From Xenorhabdus sp. IM139775 (GTDB lineage: Bacteria > Pseudomonadota > Gammaproteobacteria > Enterobacterales > Enterobacteriaceae): DNA of 64,000 bases. Below the pieces are notes generated by a model, which was not told the origin of the DNA, ran no database searches, and was given only the letters and a program-made list of their open reading frames with translations. The stretch's first letter is position 1, and every line of letters starts with the position of its first letter. Shown here piece after piece: positions 8,683-17,203 of the stretch. Where the stretch lies: the NCBI RefSeq assembly GCF_028598745.1, contig NZ_JAQRFK010000002.1, positions 49,727-113,726 of the forward strand, given 5' to 3'. Made by a program: the position numbers and the translations under genes.

Positions 8683-9572
8683 TTTTTTATCACTTCCAAG
8701 TGTTAATTTTTTGTTTGATTTTATTGTCAGAATATGAAGTGGATTCTGAGTAAGGATGAGAATAAATGAATATTTATCAGATAGTCAGTTAAACAGGAAG
8801 TCTATATTTATGATACATCATATTACTAAATTGAAATATTCAATCCAGATATATGAAAAATAATAAGTTTTCTCAGGTCATCATTTCAATATCATAAAAT
8901 TTTTTTAATATGGCAAACATGTCATGAGATTTAATCATGGCGTTTGTTATTTCTATGTAAAACAAAGGTCAATATTAATTGACAAATAAATCAGCTCAAT
9001 TTAATTAATATAAATAGTCATTTTGAGTTTTTATTTCATTAGTGAATTATATCAATTCTTTTTCTGGCGATTAGGGCACGTTGGGATAGCCTGTAAAATG
9101 AGCTGGCACAAGATAGCGACAACAACCGCCGTTAATACTCCCGCCATAAGGTCGATAAACAGCATGTTACAACATGATTGTGCAATGACGATTGCACAAT
9201 CAACCTTCGGATTATGATTGATTATTTGTGAGATACATCACAATTTCATAAATACAACTCTATATATCTATGTTCAACACAATAAAAATAAAAGATATTG
9301 ATAATCATTTCTAAAAATTTTTGAGGATACGATGAAATTACTCGTATTACATGTGACTCAATTCTCTGTTTTTTTCGTGCTATTTGCATTAGTAAATTAT
9401 TTTTTATTTTAGGCAGAAATAAAAAGAAATCAATAAAATTCTCACTCATCATTTTGACAATATATCTATTGACTGAAATATTTTCATTTTATTTTCTGAT
9501 AGCTTTTTATTATATAAGTGTCCTGTTTATGGGTGTTACTGGGTAATTGTGTTGAATAAACCTTAAGGGCAA
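8683..9572. other. AT-rich spacer upstream of the ketosynthase operon
   Basis: About 890 bp with very high A+T and no convincing gene. Short open frames at 9023-9217 (+) and 9246-9452 (-) lack ribosome sites and recognisable sequence. The region must contain the promoter of the minus-strand operon and a 12-bp-stem hairpin at 9175-9202. High A+T suggests H-NS-type silencing of acquired DNA (inference). Confidence 0.4.
9175..9202. repeat. Perfect 12-bp inverted repeat (hairpin)
   Basis: TGATTGTGCAAT (9175-9186) and ATTGCACAATCA (9191-9202) are exact reverse complements around a GACG loop. No T-run follows on either strand, so a plain terminator is unlikely; it may be an operator or a mobile-element end. 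Confidence 0.7.
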
Positions 9573-9782
9573 ATGATGATTTTTATTTTGCTACGGGCGG
9601 TTCAATTTGTCTTTTTATATTTAATATTTGCGATAATAAGTTACTTTTTTATATTGGATAGAAGCCTGAAGAAGACAATAATACTGCCTCTCTTTTTACC
9701 TTTTATATTTATAATAACACAAATATTTTATTTTATTTTGGCAAGCATACCATTCTATATTTATGAAGTTATTTTTACCTAA
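9573..9782 (+). CDS. Possible small membrane protein
   Basis: 69-residue open frame, almost wholly hydrophobic, with two or three predicted membrane segments (FILLRAVQFVFLYLIFAIIS, IILPLFLPFIFIITQIFYF) separated by a basic loop (DRSLKK). AAGGG lies 3 bp before the first ATG and 6 bp before a second one (9576), a reasonable ribosome site. No family recognised. AT-rich DNA readily gives F/I/Y-rich spurious frames, so this is tentative. Confidence 0.35.
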   Translation: MMIFILLRAVQFVFLYLIFAIISYFFILDRSLKKTIILPLFLPFIFIITQIFYFILASIPFYIYEVIFT

Positions 9783-10005
9783 GTTCGCGGTTTTTTATAT
9801 CTATTCTTGGTGTTTATTAAATACAAAGAGAGTAATTATAACCCAATATAAAAATATCAAAAATGAGATATTTCGCCCTATCCTGTATACAGGAAGAGTG
9901 TTTTACTTATTAGTTAAATCCAGCATTATCAGTAAATTGTAATCACAACCTAAAATCGGTCATTAAATGACCGACCATGACATAATTAACATTTAAATAT
10001 GAATT

Positions 10006-11487
10006 TTAGTTTTTTAACTTATATTTAACAGGGTTAGGAAACAATAGCTCAATATTTTTCTTGTCAATTTTAAATAACGGACCTTTTTCGCTGACTCTTT
10101 TATTCTTCCCGCTGCGCTTGATTAAATGATCCATTGTAACAACACCACTTTCAATTAAAGGTAAAAGTTGACTCAATAAAGGGGTCTTCGTGTGTGTAAC
10201 AGATATTATGGTGAATCTTTCTTTCCCATTGATAAATTCGCTGTCTGCTTCAATCCAGAATGTTTCATTATGTTTTTCTTTTAAACGTTCCCTCAACATG
10301 TCTCCAGACCATGTTGCAACATGCTCTATATATTTGCATGTATCATTATCTTGAATGGCATACCATTCTTGTAATTCATCTTTTTCTTTCTCATATTTGA
10401 AAATCAATCCTTGGCTGTTAGGTTTTTTAGTACTTACAGTACAATAAAGCTTAAAATCCTCCTCCCTTTGATAACCATATTTATCAAGAATATCTGCACT
10501 TTTCTTTAAAGGACTAATGGACCAATTCGCTACTTGAGCAAAAAGTGTCGTTCTATTCCTTAAGCCTCTACCAGATTTTAACTCTATTCCTTTATAATCT
10601 GGCAACTTGCTTGAATTAGCAGTAATTCCCAGGGCATGCTCAATAGACATACCAATGGCCGTATCACCTACATGTGTTGCCTCGATTGGTGATTGAGACA
10701 AATACTTTAGTTTTTCTATTAGTTCATTGGCTATTGAATTATCATTACAAGATTCAATAAATTCCTTGATTGGATTCATTGGTGAATTAATGATTTCTTC
10801 AATATCAATAACGGACAAGTTAATCAAAAAAGCAGAGTCATTTTTTATAATTATTGCAATTTGGTGACAAGGACAGGCGAAAGAAGGAAGGTGTTGGAAC
10901 CACATACGTGGATCACCTTTTTTAGTGTTTGGTCTATATAAGCTCATACGAGATTTAATTTTTTTTGAAGGAGTTAGAAAATACGCCTCCTTGGTAATTT
11001 TACCATCTTCACCTTGCCTTTGTTCCCGATAAAAATGAAATCCTGTTAATTCAAAATGAGTCCTGACCGCTTGCGTAGCATCAAGTATAAATTTGTTCAA
11101 TCCAGTAAAAGTTGGCTCAAAGATAGAATATTCAATCGCCAATTGAGTAAGTGCTTTCCTATTCTTTATTATTTTCAACTTCACATCATCACCCAACTCG
11201 ACCTGCCGTTCCAACTGAATCATTTTTTTTTCATCTTCCATAAGACAAACATCATTAATAAAATCTAACGAAGGTTTTGGTACAGAAACAGCGGCCTCTT
11301 TAGTTTGTTCATGGGCTTTAACAACAGCCTTCCAATTAGGAAAACAATAAGCGTTAGCAATATAATCAAGGGCTTGACTGTGTTTGAGTCCGGTTTGCTT
11401 TTTGAATTTGGTAGCTTCCTGTTTGTATCTAAGAAGCAAAGCATCAGTAACTGGTGGTAAACCCGAAGGTAAAAGTCGTCTGGACAT
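10006..11487 (-). CDS. MvaI/BcnI-family restriction endonuclease with N-terminal helical domain
   Basis: 493-residue type II restriction enzyme. The C-terminal half carries the family pattern GDTAIGMSIEHALGI...PDYKGIELKSGR; D297, E302 and K304 form the PD-(D/E)xK-like catalytic motif. MvaI/BcnI enzymes cut CCWGG or CCSGG. The N-terminus (residues about 34-54, LKHSQALDYIA...FPNWK) resembles the small helical 'glyoxalase-related' domain (PF20066 type) seen in phage and plasmid proteins, an unusual fusion. The middle (about 90-285) is unassigned. The start at 11487 is preferred because GGAGAGG lies 7 nt upstream; an in-frame upstream start adds 13 residues. It is divergent from the C5 methyltransferase, its presumed partner. 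Confidence 0.8.
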   Translation of the reverse strand: MSRRLLPSGLPPVTDALLLRYKQEATKFKKQTGLKHSQALDYIANAYCFPNWKAVVKAHEQTKEAAVSVPKPSLDFINDVCLMEDEKKMIQLERQVELGDDVKLKIIKNRKALTQLAIEYSIFEPTFTGLNKFILDATQAVRTHFELTGFHFYREQRQGEDGKITKEAYFLTPSKKIKSRMSLYRPNTKKGDPRMWFQHLPSFACPCHQIAIIIKNDSAFLINLSVIDIEEIINSPMNPIKEFIESCNDNSIANELIEKLKYLSQSPIEATHVGDTAIGMSIEHALGITANSSKLPDYKGIELKSGRGLRNRTTLFAQVANWSISPLKKSADILDKYGYQREEDFKLYCTVSTKKPNSQGLIFKYEKEKDELQEWYAIQDNDTCKYIEHVATWSGDMLRERLKEKHNETFWIEADSEFINGKERFTIISVTHTKTPLLSQLLPLIESGVVTMDHLIKRSGKNKRVSEKGPLFKIDKKNIELLFPNPVKYKLKN

Positions 11488-11767
11488 GTATGTACCTCTC
11501 CATAATAAAAAGTTTCTGTAATACATGCACCAAACTTACTGCCCATAAATAAGTTCCAAAGTGCAAAAGAAACTGATCATTACAGAGAGGACTCGAAGGG
11601 TCTTTACTTGCATGGGCTGAAGGCTTCTCTCATTAGCCTATTAATAAGATTATCGATGCCACTCGCAAAAGTCAATATTCTTCTAATACAAACCTGGACA
11701 ATAGATTTCACCTCAGCTAAAATAGTATCAATACTAAATGTTACATTACATAATATGCAGGTGTCTC

Positions 11768-13378
11768 TTGAAACAATCGAACTCTTTTAATCACATAGAA
11801 TTGTTTTCCGGTTGTGGTGGTTTATCTCTCGGATTAGAAAAGGCCGGATTTAATTTATTATTGGCAAATGAATTATCTCCCATGGCGGCAGAAACTTTTT
11901 CCTACAATTTTTTCGATGAAGATCTTGAACTATTAGCTAGTAATGAAGAAAAGCCTAAAAATACCTTTTGGATCAGTAGCAGATTCAAAAATCTTAAGCA
12001 ACGCTTGCGAGAAAATCCTTTTAATTTTCCCGATTGGTCTATTGAAAATACAGATATAAAAGATGACTTCCTAAAACTAAAAAAAAGCTTAGTAGTTGGA
12101 AACATTATTCAGTTAAATACCTTACTTAGTAAAAACAAGGTATTACTTGATCTTATAAGATCTGGTTTCAATGACGGTGGAGTCGATCTTGTCTCTGGAG
12201 GACCACCTTGTCAAAGTTTCAGCATGGCAGGATTACGAGAAAAAAATAATGAAAAAAATACCTTACCCTGGGAATTCGCCAATTTTATCGCCATGGTTCA
12301 ACCCAAAATTGCTTTATTGGAGAATGTAACGGGTATATTACGGGCATTTAAAGATAAGGATGGTACACATTATCATGCATGGTTTGAAATAGCTAAAACT
12401 TTTGCCACCAAAAACTATATTCCTTTATGTTTACATATAAATGCAAGGTTAGCTGGAGTTGCCCAAAATCGACCACGTTTTATTATGATTGCTATACGCC
12501 AAGATATTTTTGATAGATTATTAAAAAAAATAAGTCATGAAAGTCCAGAATATGAACTATTAAATAATTCAAGAAATTTTTATCAACTGGTAAAAAACAC
12601 ACCCAAAAAAGCCAACTTTGGAACTTTAAAATATTTTGACGCAATGAAGCCGAATGATTTTATTTTATTTAAAAATTCCTTTTTGCATCACCTTATTGAT
12701 AAAAAAGAAGTTACTGTAAAAGAAGCAATAGATGATTTAAAAACCAACAATCCATCAGGTAACTCTTTGTTTATAAATAAATTGAATAACAATTTCTCAT
12801 CTTTATTAAAAAATAGGGAAGAAATGCACAACCATGAACAACGCAAAAATAGCTTATTGGTTAGATGCCGTTTTAGATTATATCAAATTCTTCAAGATAT
12901 AAATGACAAGTCCACAAATAAAGCTGTTTTTTCAATACTAAAAGGTGCCAATTGCCAATTAGAAGATAATATCTGGAATAAACTCAAAGAATATGAATAT
13001 CTACAAGATAATGAAGAAATGGGATATATTCATAATAAATCAGATTTTATTGATTACTTAAAAAAACACCCAACCAGAAAACAAACCCAAAGGGCACTGG
13101 TTGCAAATTTACCTGCATTTGCAGCCTTATCGATTCCTGATGATGCTTGTCATTATGATAAAAATGAATTAAGAGTTCTTACTGTCAGGGAAATGGCTAG
13201 AATACAATCTTTTCCAGATGATTTCGTATTCCGTTCAAAAATTACAACAGGAGGACAGATGAGAAAATTTGAAGTTCCTCAATATACCCAAGTAGGTAAT
13301 GCGGTTCCCCCATTATTAGGTGAAGCTTTAGGAAAGGTTATCATTGATTTATTGGCATTAACAGAAAATGAAGAATAA
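11768..13378 (+). CDS. DNA (cytosine-5) methyltransferase
   Basis: About 536 residues with the ordered C5-methyltransferase motifs: I FSGCGGLSLG (13-22), IV GGPPCQSFSMAG with catalytic Cys near 148, VI ENVTGI (about 185), VIII AQNRPRF, and X QVGNAVPPLLGEAL near the C-terminus. The long segment between VIII and IX (about 250-430) is the target-recognition region. A TTG start at 11768 is chosen because CAGGTG lies 5 nt before it; the ATG at 11738 would add ten unusual residues without a ribosome site. Head-to-head with the MvaI/BcnI-type nuclease and followed by vsr, so it probably methylates the inner C of a CCWGG/CCNGG-type site. Confidence 0.92.
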   Translation: MKQSNSFNHIELFSGCGGLSLGLEKAGFNLLLANELSPMAAETFSYNFFDEDLELLASNEEKPKNTFWISSRFKNLKQRLRENPFNFPDWSIENTDIKDDFLKLKKSLVVGNIIQLNTLLSKNKVLLDLIRSGFNDGGVDLVSGGPPCQSFSMAGLREKNNEKNTLPWEFANFIAMVQPKIALLENVTGILRAFKDKDGTHYHAWFEIAKTFATKNYIPLCLHINARLAGVAQNRPRFIMIAIRQDIFDRLLKKISHESPEYELLNNSRNFYQLVKNTPKKANFGTLKYFDAMKPNDFILFKNSFLHHLIDKKEVTVKEAIDDLKTNNPSGNSLFINKLNNNFSSLLKNREEMHNHEQRKNSLLVRCRFRLYQILQDINDKSTNKAVFSILKGANCQLEDNIWNKLKEYEYLQDNEEMGYIHNKSDFIDYLKKHPTRKQTQRALVANLPAFAALSIPDDACHYDKNELRVLTVREMARIQSFPDDFVFRSKITTGGQMRKFEVPQYTQVGNAVPPLLGEALGKVIIDLLALTENEE

Positions 13379-13886
13379 AATGTAATTGAATACATAATCA
13401 ATCTGACATGTTTTGGTATAAACATCAGTTATTTTTCCAATTAGATAGGATTGCAGGGCGAGAGCACGAACGTTTTTCGACCTTAATTTGTATGCAACAC
13501 AGTCAATTATAGGGCGAATATCACTCAATTCGGTCTTGTTAAAGTATCAATCAGTGTTTTATTTGCACGGATCGTTCAAAAAACAGGCTTTCATGCTCTC
13601 GCCCTGGATAGGATTGGGTTGGGTTGATTTTCCAATTCAATTCTATTATCATATATTTCCTTAATGGAATAATCTATCACAACCTTATTATTTAACAATA
13701 AGTTACATAAAGAAATCATTTCTTATACTATTCTTTTCAATACAGGGGCATACTGTAAACACCATATTCATATGCGCTTATATCCCTATGAAAAAATCCT
13801 ATTCTATCTCTAACATTCAACTTTAATGAAAAAAACAATTATATTAATTAAAATTTAACCTTCACAAGCCGATATTCTCGATAATA
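13379..13886. other. Methyltransferase/vsr intergenic spacer
   Basis: 508 bp without a gene. It contains the MITE-like element at 13454-13606; the rest is AT-rich with no feature identified. Confidence 0.5.
13444..13616. mobile_element. MITE-like element with 13-bp terminal inverted repeats and 10-bp target duplication
   Basis: Perfect 13-bp inverted repeats CAGGGCGAGAGCA (13454-13466) and TGCTCTCGCCCTG (13594-13606) bound a 153-bp core with no coding capacity. Directly outside lie perfect 10-bp direct repeats GATAGGATTG (13444-13453 and 13607-13616), as expected of a target-site duplication. Size, ends and duplication fit a non-autonomous derivative of an insertion sequence; CAGGG ends and 8-10 bp duplications recall the ISAs1 family, from memory and untested. 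It splits the methyltransferase from vsr. Confidence 0.8.
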
Positions 13887-14363
13887 ATGGATTGTATTAT
13901 GAATACCTTGCACAATGAAAGCGTACGCAGAAGACTCATGGCTTCCATACCATCCAAGAATACTATCCCTGAATTATGGGTTAGAAAACGCCTCCATAAG
14001 AAAGGATTTCGATATCGTGTGCATGTTAAGAGCTTACCAGGATGCCCAGATATTGTATTACCGAAATATCGTTGCGTAATTTTCATTCATGGCTGTTTCT
14101 GGCATATGCACCTCTGTCCCTTCTTTCATTGGCCAGCCACTCGAACCTCTTGGTGGCATAAAAAGCTTGAAACTAATTGTTACCGCGACTTATCAGCCCA
14201 AGATAAACTCAGAGAATTACGGTGGCGCGTTTTAGTTATATGGGAATGTGCCATACGCGGGCGTAGTCGATTGGGTGAAGAAAAATTACTGGAAATTGCA
14301 ACAGACTTTATCTATAACGGTGGGCCCATGTTAGATATATCAGGCAATTTTAATATTTATTAA
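13887..14363 (+). CDS. vsr: Very short patch repair endonuclease
   Basis: 158 residues. Nicks 5' of the T in T:G mismatches created by deamination of 5-methylcytosine in Dcm-type sites. Visible family motifs: MASIPSKNTIPELWVRKRLHKKGFRYRVH, LPGCPDIVL (catalytic Asp), VIFIHGCFWHMHLC (catalytic His and zinc Cys), P-ATRTSWWHKKLETN and RWRVLVIWECA. A second in-frame ATG at 13899 is possible; neither start has a strong ribosome site. Lies about 500 bp downstream of the C5 methyltransferase on the same strand, the usual company for Vsr. Confidence 0.92.
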   Translation: MDCIMNTLHNESVRRRLMASIPSKNTIPELWVRKRLHKKGFRYRVHVKSLPGCPDIVLPKYRCVIFIHGCFWHMHLCPFFHWPATRTSWWHKKLETNCYRDLSAQDKLRELRWRVLVIWECAIRGRSRLGEEKLLEIATDFIYNGGPMLDISGNFNIY

Positions 14364-14547
14364 AATAGAAATCTTAGATTTAGCTCTAGCGCTTATTTTA
14401 TAGCTAAAGAACTGTACAAAAATACCTAATTTTTCCAATCTCATAATTCGGTTATCGCCTCTTCCATTTCATACAACCCACCACTTGCCCCCTGCCACTT
14501 TTGCGAGCATGATCGCAATACCATTACCCATTAATCAAACAACTTAC

Positions 14548-15420
14548 ATGCCTACCATCAAAGCACTCCAAGTCGCTATCTCAAACCTTTCTATATGGCG
14601 CAAAGGTGATCAACGTGCACCACATAAGCCATTATTGTTACTGTATGTACTCTCTCAATATCAGAAAAGCCATGAACGACTGTTTGATTATGGTGAGGAG
14701 ATCCACCAGCCATTACTGGCGTTACTCAATAACTTTGGCCCAAGACGCAAAAGTCACTATCCCTCCTTACCCTTCTGGCGCTTACGCGGCGACGGGTTTT
14801 GGGAATTACAGAATAGCGAACGCTGTACGCCACAAAAAGGCAGCAAGGAACCGCCAAAACGTGAATTGATTAAGTTCGGTGTCAAAGGAGGTTTCGACCA
14901 ACAAAGTTATCAGTTATTACGCAAAAAGCCTGCAGTCATTGATAAACTGGCACAACAAATCCTGAGTGAACACTTTCCTGACAGCATACAGGAGCTGCTC
15001 GCCAATCAATTGAATTTCTCTTTAAGTGATATCCGCAAAAAGCGTGATCCCCATTTTCGTCAGCAAATACTGCGCGCCTATAACTACGAATGTGCAATAT
15101 GTGGCTACAATCTGCGACACGACAGTACTCCCGTTGGTCTGGAAGCGGCGCACATTAAATGGAAACAATACGGCGGCCCCTGTACTGTCAACAATGGGCT
15201 TGCCCTCTGTTCATTGCACCATTCGGCATTCGATATGGGTTCAATCAGTATTGACGATCACATGAAGTTACTGGTTTCAGAAAGTATTAATGGCGGTTCG
15301 ATGGTGAAGCAACTTTTTTGGAATTTTGCAAAACAGCCGATATTACTTCCTCAAAACAGAGACTATTATCCTTTGGAAAGTTTTATTACCTGGCATCGCA
15401 GCCAGGTATTTAAGCAATAA
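14548..15420 (+). CDS. Phosphorothioated-DNA-binding HNH restriction endonuclease (SBD-HNH, type IV-like)
   Basis: About 290 residues. The N-terminal part (IWRKGDQRAPHKPLLLLYVL ... RRKSHYPSLPFWRL, DGFWEL) matches the sulfur-binding domain that recognises phosphorothioate-modified DNA, with the YPFWRL-type pocket. The C-terminal HNH nuclease has CAICG, AHIKW, NNGLALCSLHH: two zinc CxxC/CxxH pairs and the H-N-H catalytic residues. Such enzymes cleave incoming DNA carrying Dnd-type modification. No dnd or ssp modification genes occur in the window, as expected of a modification-dependent enzyme. The start at 14548 follows domain homology; ATGs at 14485 and 14509 are also in frame. Confidence 0.82.
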   Translation: MPTIKALQVAISNLSIWRKGDQRAPHKPLLLLYVLSQYQKSHERLFDYGEEIHQPLLALLNNFGPRRKSHYPSLPFWRLRGDGFWELQNSERCTPQKGSKEPPKRELIKFGVKGGFDQQSYQLLRKKPAVIDKLAQQILSEHFPDSIQELLANQLNFSLSDIRKKRDPHFRQQILRAYNYECAICGYNLRHDSTPVGLEAAHIKWKQYGGPCTVNNGLALCSLHHSAFDMGSISIDDHMKLLVSESINGGSMVKQLFWNFAKQPILLPQNRDYYPLESFITWHRSQVFKQ

Positions 15421-15444
15421 TTGACAAAACAGTTTAGTTTTATC

Positions 15445-17013
15445 TCAATCAGAAAGATTCAATTCATGGGTGATACCACAGTTTTCAACGAAGACCTCAT
15501 CATGGGAAACCAGCAGTAATGTTCCCTGATATTCACAAAGTAGCGCCTCTAATAACTGCTTTGAATCCAGATCAAGGTGGTTATCCGGTTCATCCAGCAA
15601 GAGCACAGCCGGCGGTGAGGGGCTGTGTGTCAGGGCCAGCAGCGTGGCTTTCAATTGTTCTCCCCCACTGAGCTGGTTTAAAGGCTGGAGCGATTTATCC
15701 CCCCTTATCCGTAACATACCGAGCTGAGTCCGCCATTGTTCGACAGAAAATTCACCTTGGTAGTGATGTAATGCTTCGGCAATTGGCAGGGTTTTATCCA
15801 GCAGGTTCAGGTGCTGGTCAAGATAACAAAAAGTCTCCGTTATCCGATATTCTCCTGATACTGGCAGAAGTTCCCCACTCAGCACTTTCAAGAGTGTTGA
15901 TTTTCCGCTGCCGTTACTGCCTTTGATGTGCCAGTGTTCACCGCTATAAGCCGTGAATGAGAGTGGCCCAGAATAGCCGTAGGGTAATCTGAGCGTTGAG
16001 GCAAATAGGGTTACCTGTTGTCCGTCCGGCTGGTAGTTCAGAACCATTTTTTGTTGTCGCGTATGGGCCTTTTTCTCATGAATCTCCTGAAATTGTGTTT
16101 GCAGGTTTCCCAACACCCGTTGATGACGTTGGGCAATATTAGACTGCCGCTGTTCTGCCCGGTTTTTCTGCATATCGAGTAACAGGAGTGACTGAGAACC
16201 ACCGCGACGGATAACTTCGCCTTGTCTGCGCCGTTGGGCGGCTTTCTGGAGGCTGGCCTGTTGTTGACGCTTTTCGTTGCGGATACGGGAATCCAGACGC
16301 TCAGAAGCCGCGTCGAGTGATGCGATGGCGGCAGCCTTCTGCTCTGCATAAAGGGCATAGTTGCCGCCATATTCGCAGAGTCCCTTGTCGGTTAACTCAA
16401 AAATCGCCTGCATATGAGCAAGCAGGGCACGGTTATGGGTGACCACCAGTGAACCTGCTTTGTGTTGTTCCAGCCTGTCGGTAAACCACAGCCGTCCTTC
16501 ATGGTCGAGATGGTTATCCGGTTCATCCAGCAGGAGAAAGTGGTCGCTATGTAGAAAAGCGCGGCATAGGGCAAGACGGGTTTGTTGCCCGCCACTGAGA
16601 TTTTGTACCGGCGTCTCCATTGATACCGGTAAACGGGCGGAGTCCAGCAGACTCTGCCATATCGCCGGTTGCTGCCACTGCCCTTCAAGCCTTTCAAAGT
16701 CATCCATTGTCGCGGTTCCGGCTTCTACCCGCTGAAAAGCATGATAGAGCGCGGTAACACCCAAGGCATCGGCAAGGGTTTCTCCCGCCAGCCGGATCAG
16801 TTGGTCAACATAGATAAAGGGCATATTCCAGACGATATGCCCAGAGGAAGGTAATAGTCTCTGCGCCAGCAACCGTAGCAGTACTGATTTGCCTTTTCCG
16901 TTACTGCCGATCAGGGCGGTTTGTTGGCAAAACAGTGTACTGCTCAGGGACGGAAAAAGAGTCCTTTGATTAAATTCGATACTCAGTTGTGAAAAATGAC
17001 AGGCTATTGTCAT
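15445..17013 (-). CDS. ABC-F family ATPase (ribosome-associated/antibiotic-resistance type)
   Basis: 522 residues, two fused ATPase domains and no transmembrane segment, the ABC-F layout. Domain 1: Walker A GSNGKGKS (36-43), signature LSGGQQTRLAL, Walker B FLLLDEPDNHLD. Domain 2: GSNGSGKS, LSGGEQLKATL, VLLLDEPDNHLD. The inter-domain linker is basic and glutamine-rich (KRQQQASLQKAAQRRRQGE), suited to rRNA contact. ABC-F proteins bind the ribosomal E site and relieve stalling or antibiotic block. Start at 17013 has AGGAGGT 5 nt upstream. The 185-nt leader contains a terminator hairpin, an overlapping leader ORF and a helix covering the ribosome site, suggesting drug-induced attenuation. It is not one of the housekeeping four as far as I can tell. 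Confidence 0.85.
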   Translation of the reverse strand: MTIACHFSQLSIEFNQRTLFPSLSSTLFCQQTALIGSNGKGKSVLLRLLAQRLLPSSGHIVWNMPFIYVDQLIRLAGETLADALGVTALYHAFQRVEAGTATMDDFERLEGQWQQPAIWQSLLDSARLPVSMETPVQNLSGGQQTRLALCRAFLHSDHFLLLDEPDNHLDHEGRLWFTDRLEQHKAGSLVVTHNRALLAHMQAIFELTDKGLCEYGGNYALYAEQKAAAIASLDAASERLDSRIRNEKRQQQASLQKAAQRRRQGEVIRRGGSQSLLLLDMQKNRAEQRQSNIAQRHQRVLGNLQTQFQEIHEKKAHTRQQKMVLNYQPDGQQVTLFASTLRLPYGYSGPLSFTAYSGEHWHIKGSNGSGKSTLLKVLSGELLPVSGEYRITETFCYLDQHLNLLDKTLPIAEALHHYQGEFSVEQWRTQLGMLRIRGDKSLQPLNQLSGGEQLKATLLALTHSPSPPAVLLLDEPDNHLDLDSKQLLEALLCEYQGTLLLVSHDEVFVENCGITHELNLSD

Positions 17014-17132
17014 GCGTACCTCCTGAATACAGGTGGCAGACAATGCAGGGATCTCTTTTCAGGAGAGAAACGGATGAGAACTATTGTCTGCCAGGAACAG
17101 AAAAAAGAATACCCTTGGGTATCCGGATACAT
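17010..17132 (-). CDS. Putative 40-residue leader peptide of the ABC-F gene
   Basis: ATG at 17132 opens a 40-codon frame whose TGA overlaps the ABC-F start codon (ATGA). It begins MYPDTQGYSFFCSWQ; codons 2-8 run through the leader terminator hairpin and the frame spans both later stems. No clear Shine-Dalgarno precedes it. The placement suits ribosome-sensing attenuation as for other ABC-F resistance genes, but translation is unproven. Confidence 0.4.
   Translation of the reverse strand: MYPDTQGYSFFCSWQTIVLIRFSPEKRSLHCLPPVFRRYA
17020..17093 (-). promoter_or_regulatory. Alternative stems controlling the ABC-F ribosome site
   Basis: On the mRNA, 17083-17093 and 17034-17044 form a perfect 11-bp stem (TGGCAGACAAT/ATTGTCTGCCA). 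Inside it lies CTCCTGA (complement of 17059-17065), which is also perfectly complementary to TCAGGAG (complement of 17020-17026), the Shine-Dalgarno core. The two pairings cannot nest together, so they define an open and a closed state. Confidence 0.6.
17101..17124 (-). terminator. Leader terminator/attenuator upstream of the ABC-F gene
   Basis: On the minus strand GGATACCC (17124-17117) pairs with GGGTATTC (17114-17107), followed by six T (17106-17101): an intrinsic terminator inside the 5' leader, about 75 nt after the promoter and about 90 nt before the ABC-F start. Confidence 0.65.
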
Positions 17133-17203
17133 TTTCTGGCAGGACTTAGTTCATCGTCGGGAAATGCCTTCTTAGTCAGGTTGGTCAGAGGAATAACGCT
17201 GAT

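Noticed and set aside
9023..9217. 64-codon plus-strand frame near the 9.2-kb hairpin
   Set aside because: Composition unlike a protein and its end runs through the hairpin; no ribosome site.
9246..9452. 68-codon minus-strand frame in the AT-rich spacer
   Set aside because: F/I/Y/K-rich chance composition, no ribosome site, no recognisable motif.
17119..17130. 12-bp palindrome GTATCCGGATAC as an antiterminator hairpin
   Set aside because: A palindrome with no loop cannot fold on itself as a useful stem; alternative pairing with the terminator arm remains unproven.
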